In this document: piece after piece, positions 63,694 through 64,000 of the stretch
How the letters are laid out: each line of letters starts with the position of its first letter
Position numbering within the stretch: position 1 is the first letter of the stretch
Notes under the pieces: model-generated
The model's database searches: none
What the model saw: only the letters and a program-made list of their open reading frames with translations
What the model was told of the DNA's origin: nothing
Program-made: the position numbers and the translations under genes
Origin: Pseudoalteromonas flavipulchra NCIMB 2033 = ATCC BAA-314
GTDB taxonomy: Bacteria; Pseudomonadota; Gammaproteobacteria; Enterobacterales; Alteromonadaceae
Assembly: GCA_000814665.1 (NCBI GenBank)
Contig: JWIH01000024.1
Span: 186,001-250,000, forward strand
Reading direction: 5' to 3'
Length of the DNA stretch: 64,000 nt

Positions 63694-64000
63694 TTAGCTA
63701 TACCTGAATACATATGTTCGGCCAAGATACACTACATGTACAGTGGCTAAAATTGGTAGTAAATAGAAAATCAAGCCGTATTCGTTAGAGCTCAATAAGG
63801 TACAGGTTAAGATTATTGCAGCTATACCCGACATTATAAATAGCCGCATTTTTGCTGGTGCAATATAGACTTGTGTAGGGTTAAACAAATGCAAAACTAA
63901 ACATATGAGTGCTGTAAGCCCTAAGCACCCGCCAATAGTAGGCAATAGATAAAACATTGCTTCAGGCTCAAACGGAGTAGGACTGAAGAAAATTGCAGGT
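63694..64000 (-). CDS. Small membrane protein of unknown function (5' end outside window)
   Basis: At least 101 residues. Three hydrophobic segments (LLPTIGGCLGLTALICLVL, FIMSGIAAIILTCTLLS, LIFYLLPILATVHVVYLG). An ATG exists at 63957, but the frame is open and protein-like to the window edge (FFSPTPFEPEA), so the start is probably beyond it. No family recognised. Confidence 0.5.
   Translation of the reverse strand, partial: PAIFFSPTPFEPEAMFYLLPTIGGCLGLTALICLVLHLFNPTQVYIAPAKMRLFIMSGIAAIILTCTLLSSNEYGLIFYLLPILATVHVVYLGRTYVFRYS

Noticed and set aside
1..64000. CRISPR array, tRNA or rRNA genes, prophage
   Set aside because: None could be recognised by eye: no regularly spaced repeats, tRNA-like cloverleaf motifs, rRNA segments or phage structural genes.

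Overview
The window looks like chromosome of a marine gammaproteobacterium, most likely Pseudoalteromonas. It has moderate GC, a secreted S8 protease with a PA insert, FtsX-type ABC export systems, many TonB-linked functions, and a MesX-MesD type methionine synthase pair. No rRNA, tRNA, CRISPR array or prophage was seen. The genus is an inference from gene content, not from a marker gene.

Layout. 1-2.5 kb: 3' part of prpF, a LysE exporter and a GNAT enzyme. 2.5-8.6 kb: minus-strand histidine kinase, zinc alcohol dehydrogenase, and a large S8 protease whose 3' end runs into the dehydrogenase start. 8.9-13.7 kb: a methyltransferase/GNAT/Crp-family operon, then small genes including a 53-codon I78-like inhibitor, a DUF1289 protein and a GST. 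13.6-20.8 kb: a five-gene cassette (HlyD adaptor, ABC ATPase, double FtsX permease, sigma-54 response regulator, histidine kinase) with two 18-bp near-identical palindromic sites and a sigma-54-like promoter in front. 20.9-31.2 kb: a secreted calcium-repeat protein, an S41 peptidase bracketed by two copies of a palindromic repeat, an AraC/LysE pair, a lipoprotein, a serine hydrolase, a PAS-GGDEF protein and a MetE-like protein. 31.5-36.4 kb: an S9 peptidase and the mesX-mesD operon with a MetJ-operator-like array upstream. 36.4-45.9 kb: a TauE exporter, an Ntn hydrolase, regulators, a flavin monooxygenase, an orphan double-glycine precursor peptide, a four-gene NUDIX/DUF2214/VOC/DUF1275 operon, a hairpin-rich candidate RNA locus and an MFS transporter.

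46-53.8 kb is a complete heme-iron uptake locus: hmuTUV on the minus strand, and tonB-exbB-exbD, an outer-membrane heme receptor and a HemS-type protein on the plus strand, with Fur-box-like sites in the divergent promoter and in front of the receptor. 53.9-59 kb holds a NUDIX hydrolase, a decayed hipBA pair, a siderophore-type TonB receptor and a DUF1624 membrane protein.

59-64 kb is the most accessory-looking part. It has three dispersed copies of a palindromic repeat, a 263-bp MITE with TA target duplication inserted at codon 5 of a small membrane-protein gene that also carries two frameshifts, a TetR gene, and an AraC/EamA pair.

The observations most worth following are the orphan precursor peptide, the self-regulated sigma-54 export cassette, the MetJ-like control of mesXD, the tandem-terminator RNA locus, the MITE-interrupted gene, and the truncated protease-adhP junction.
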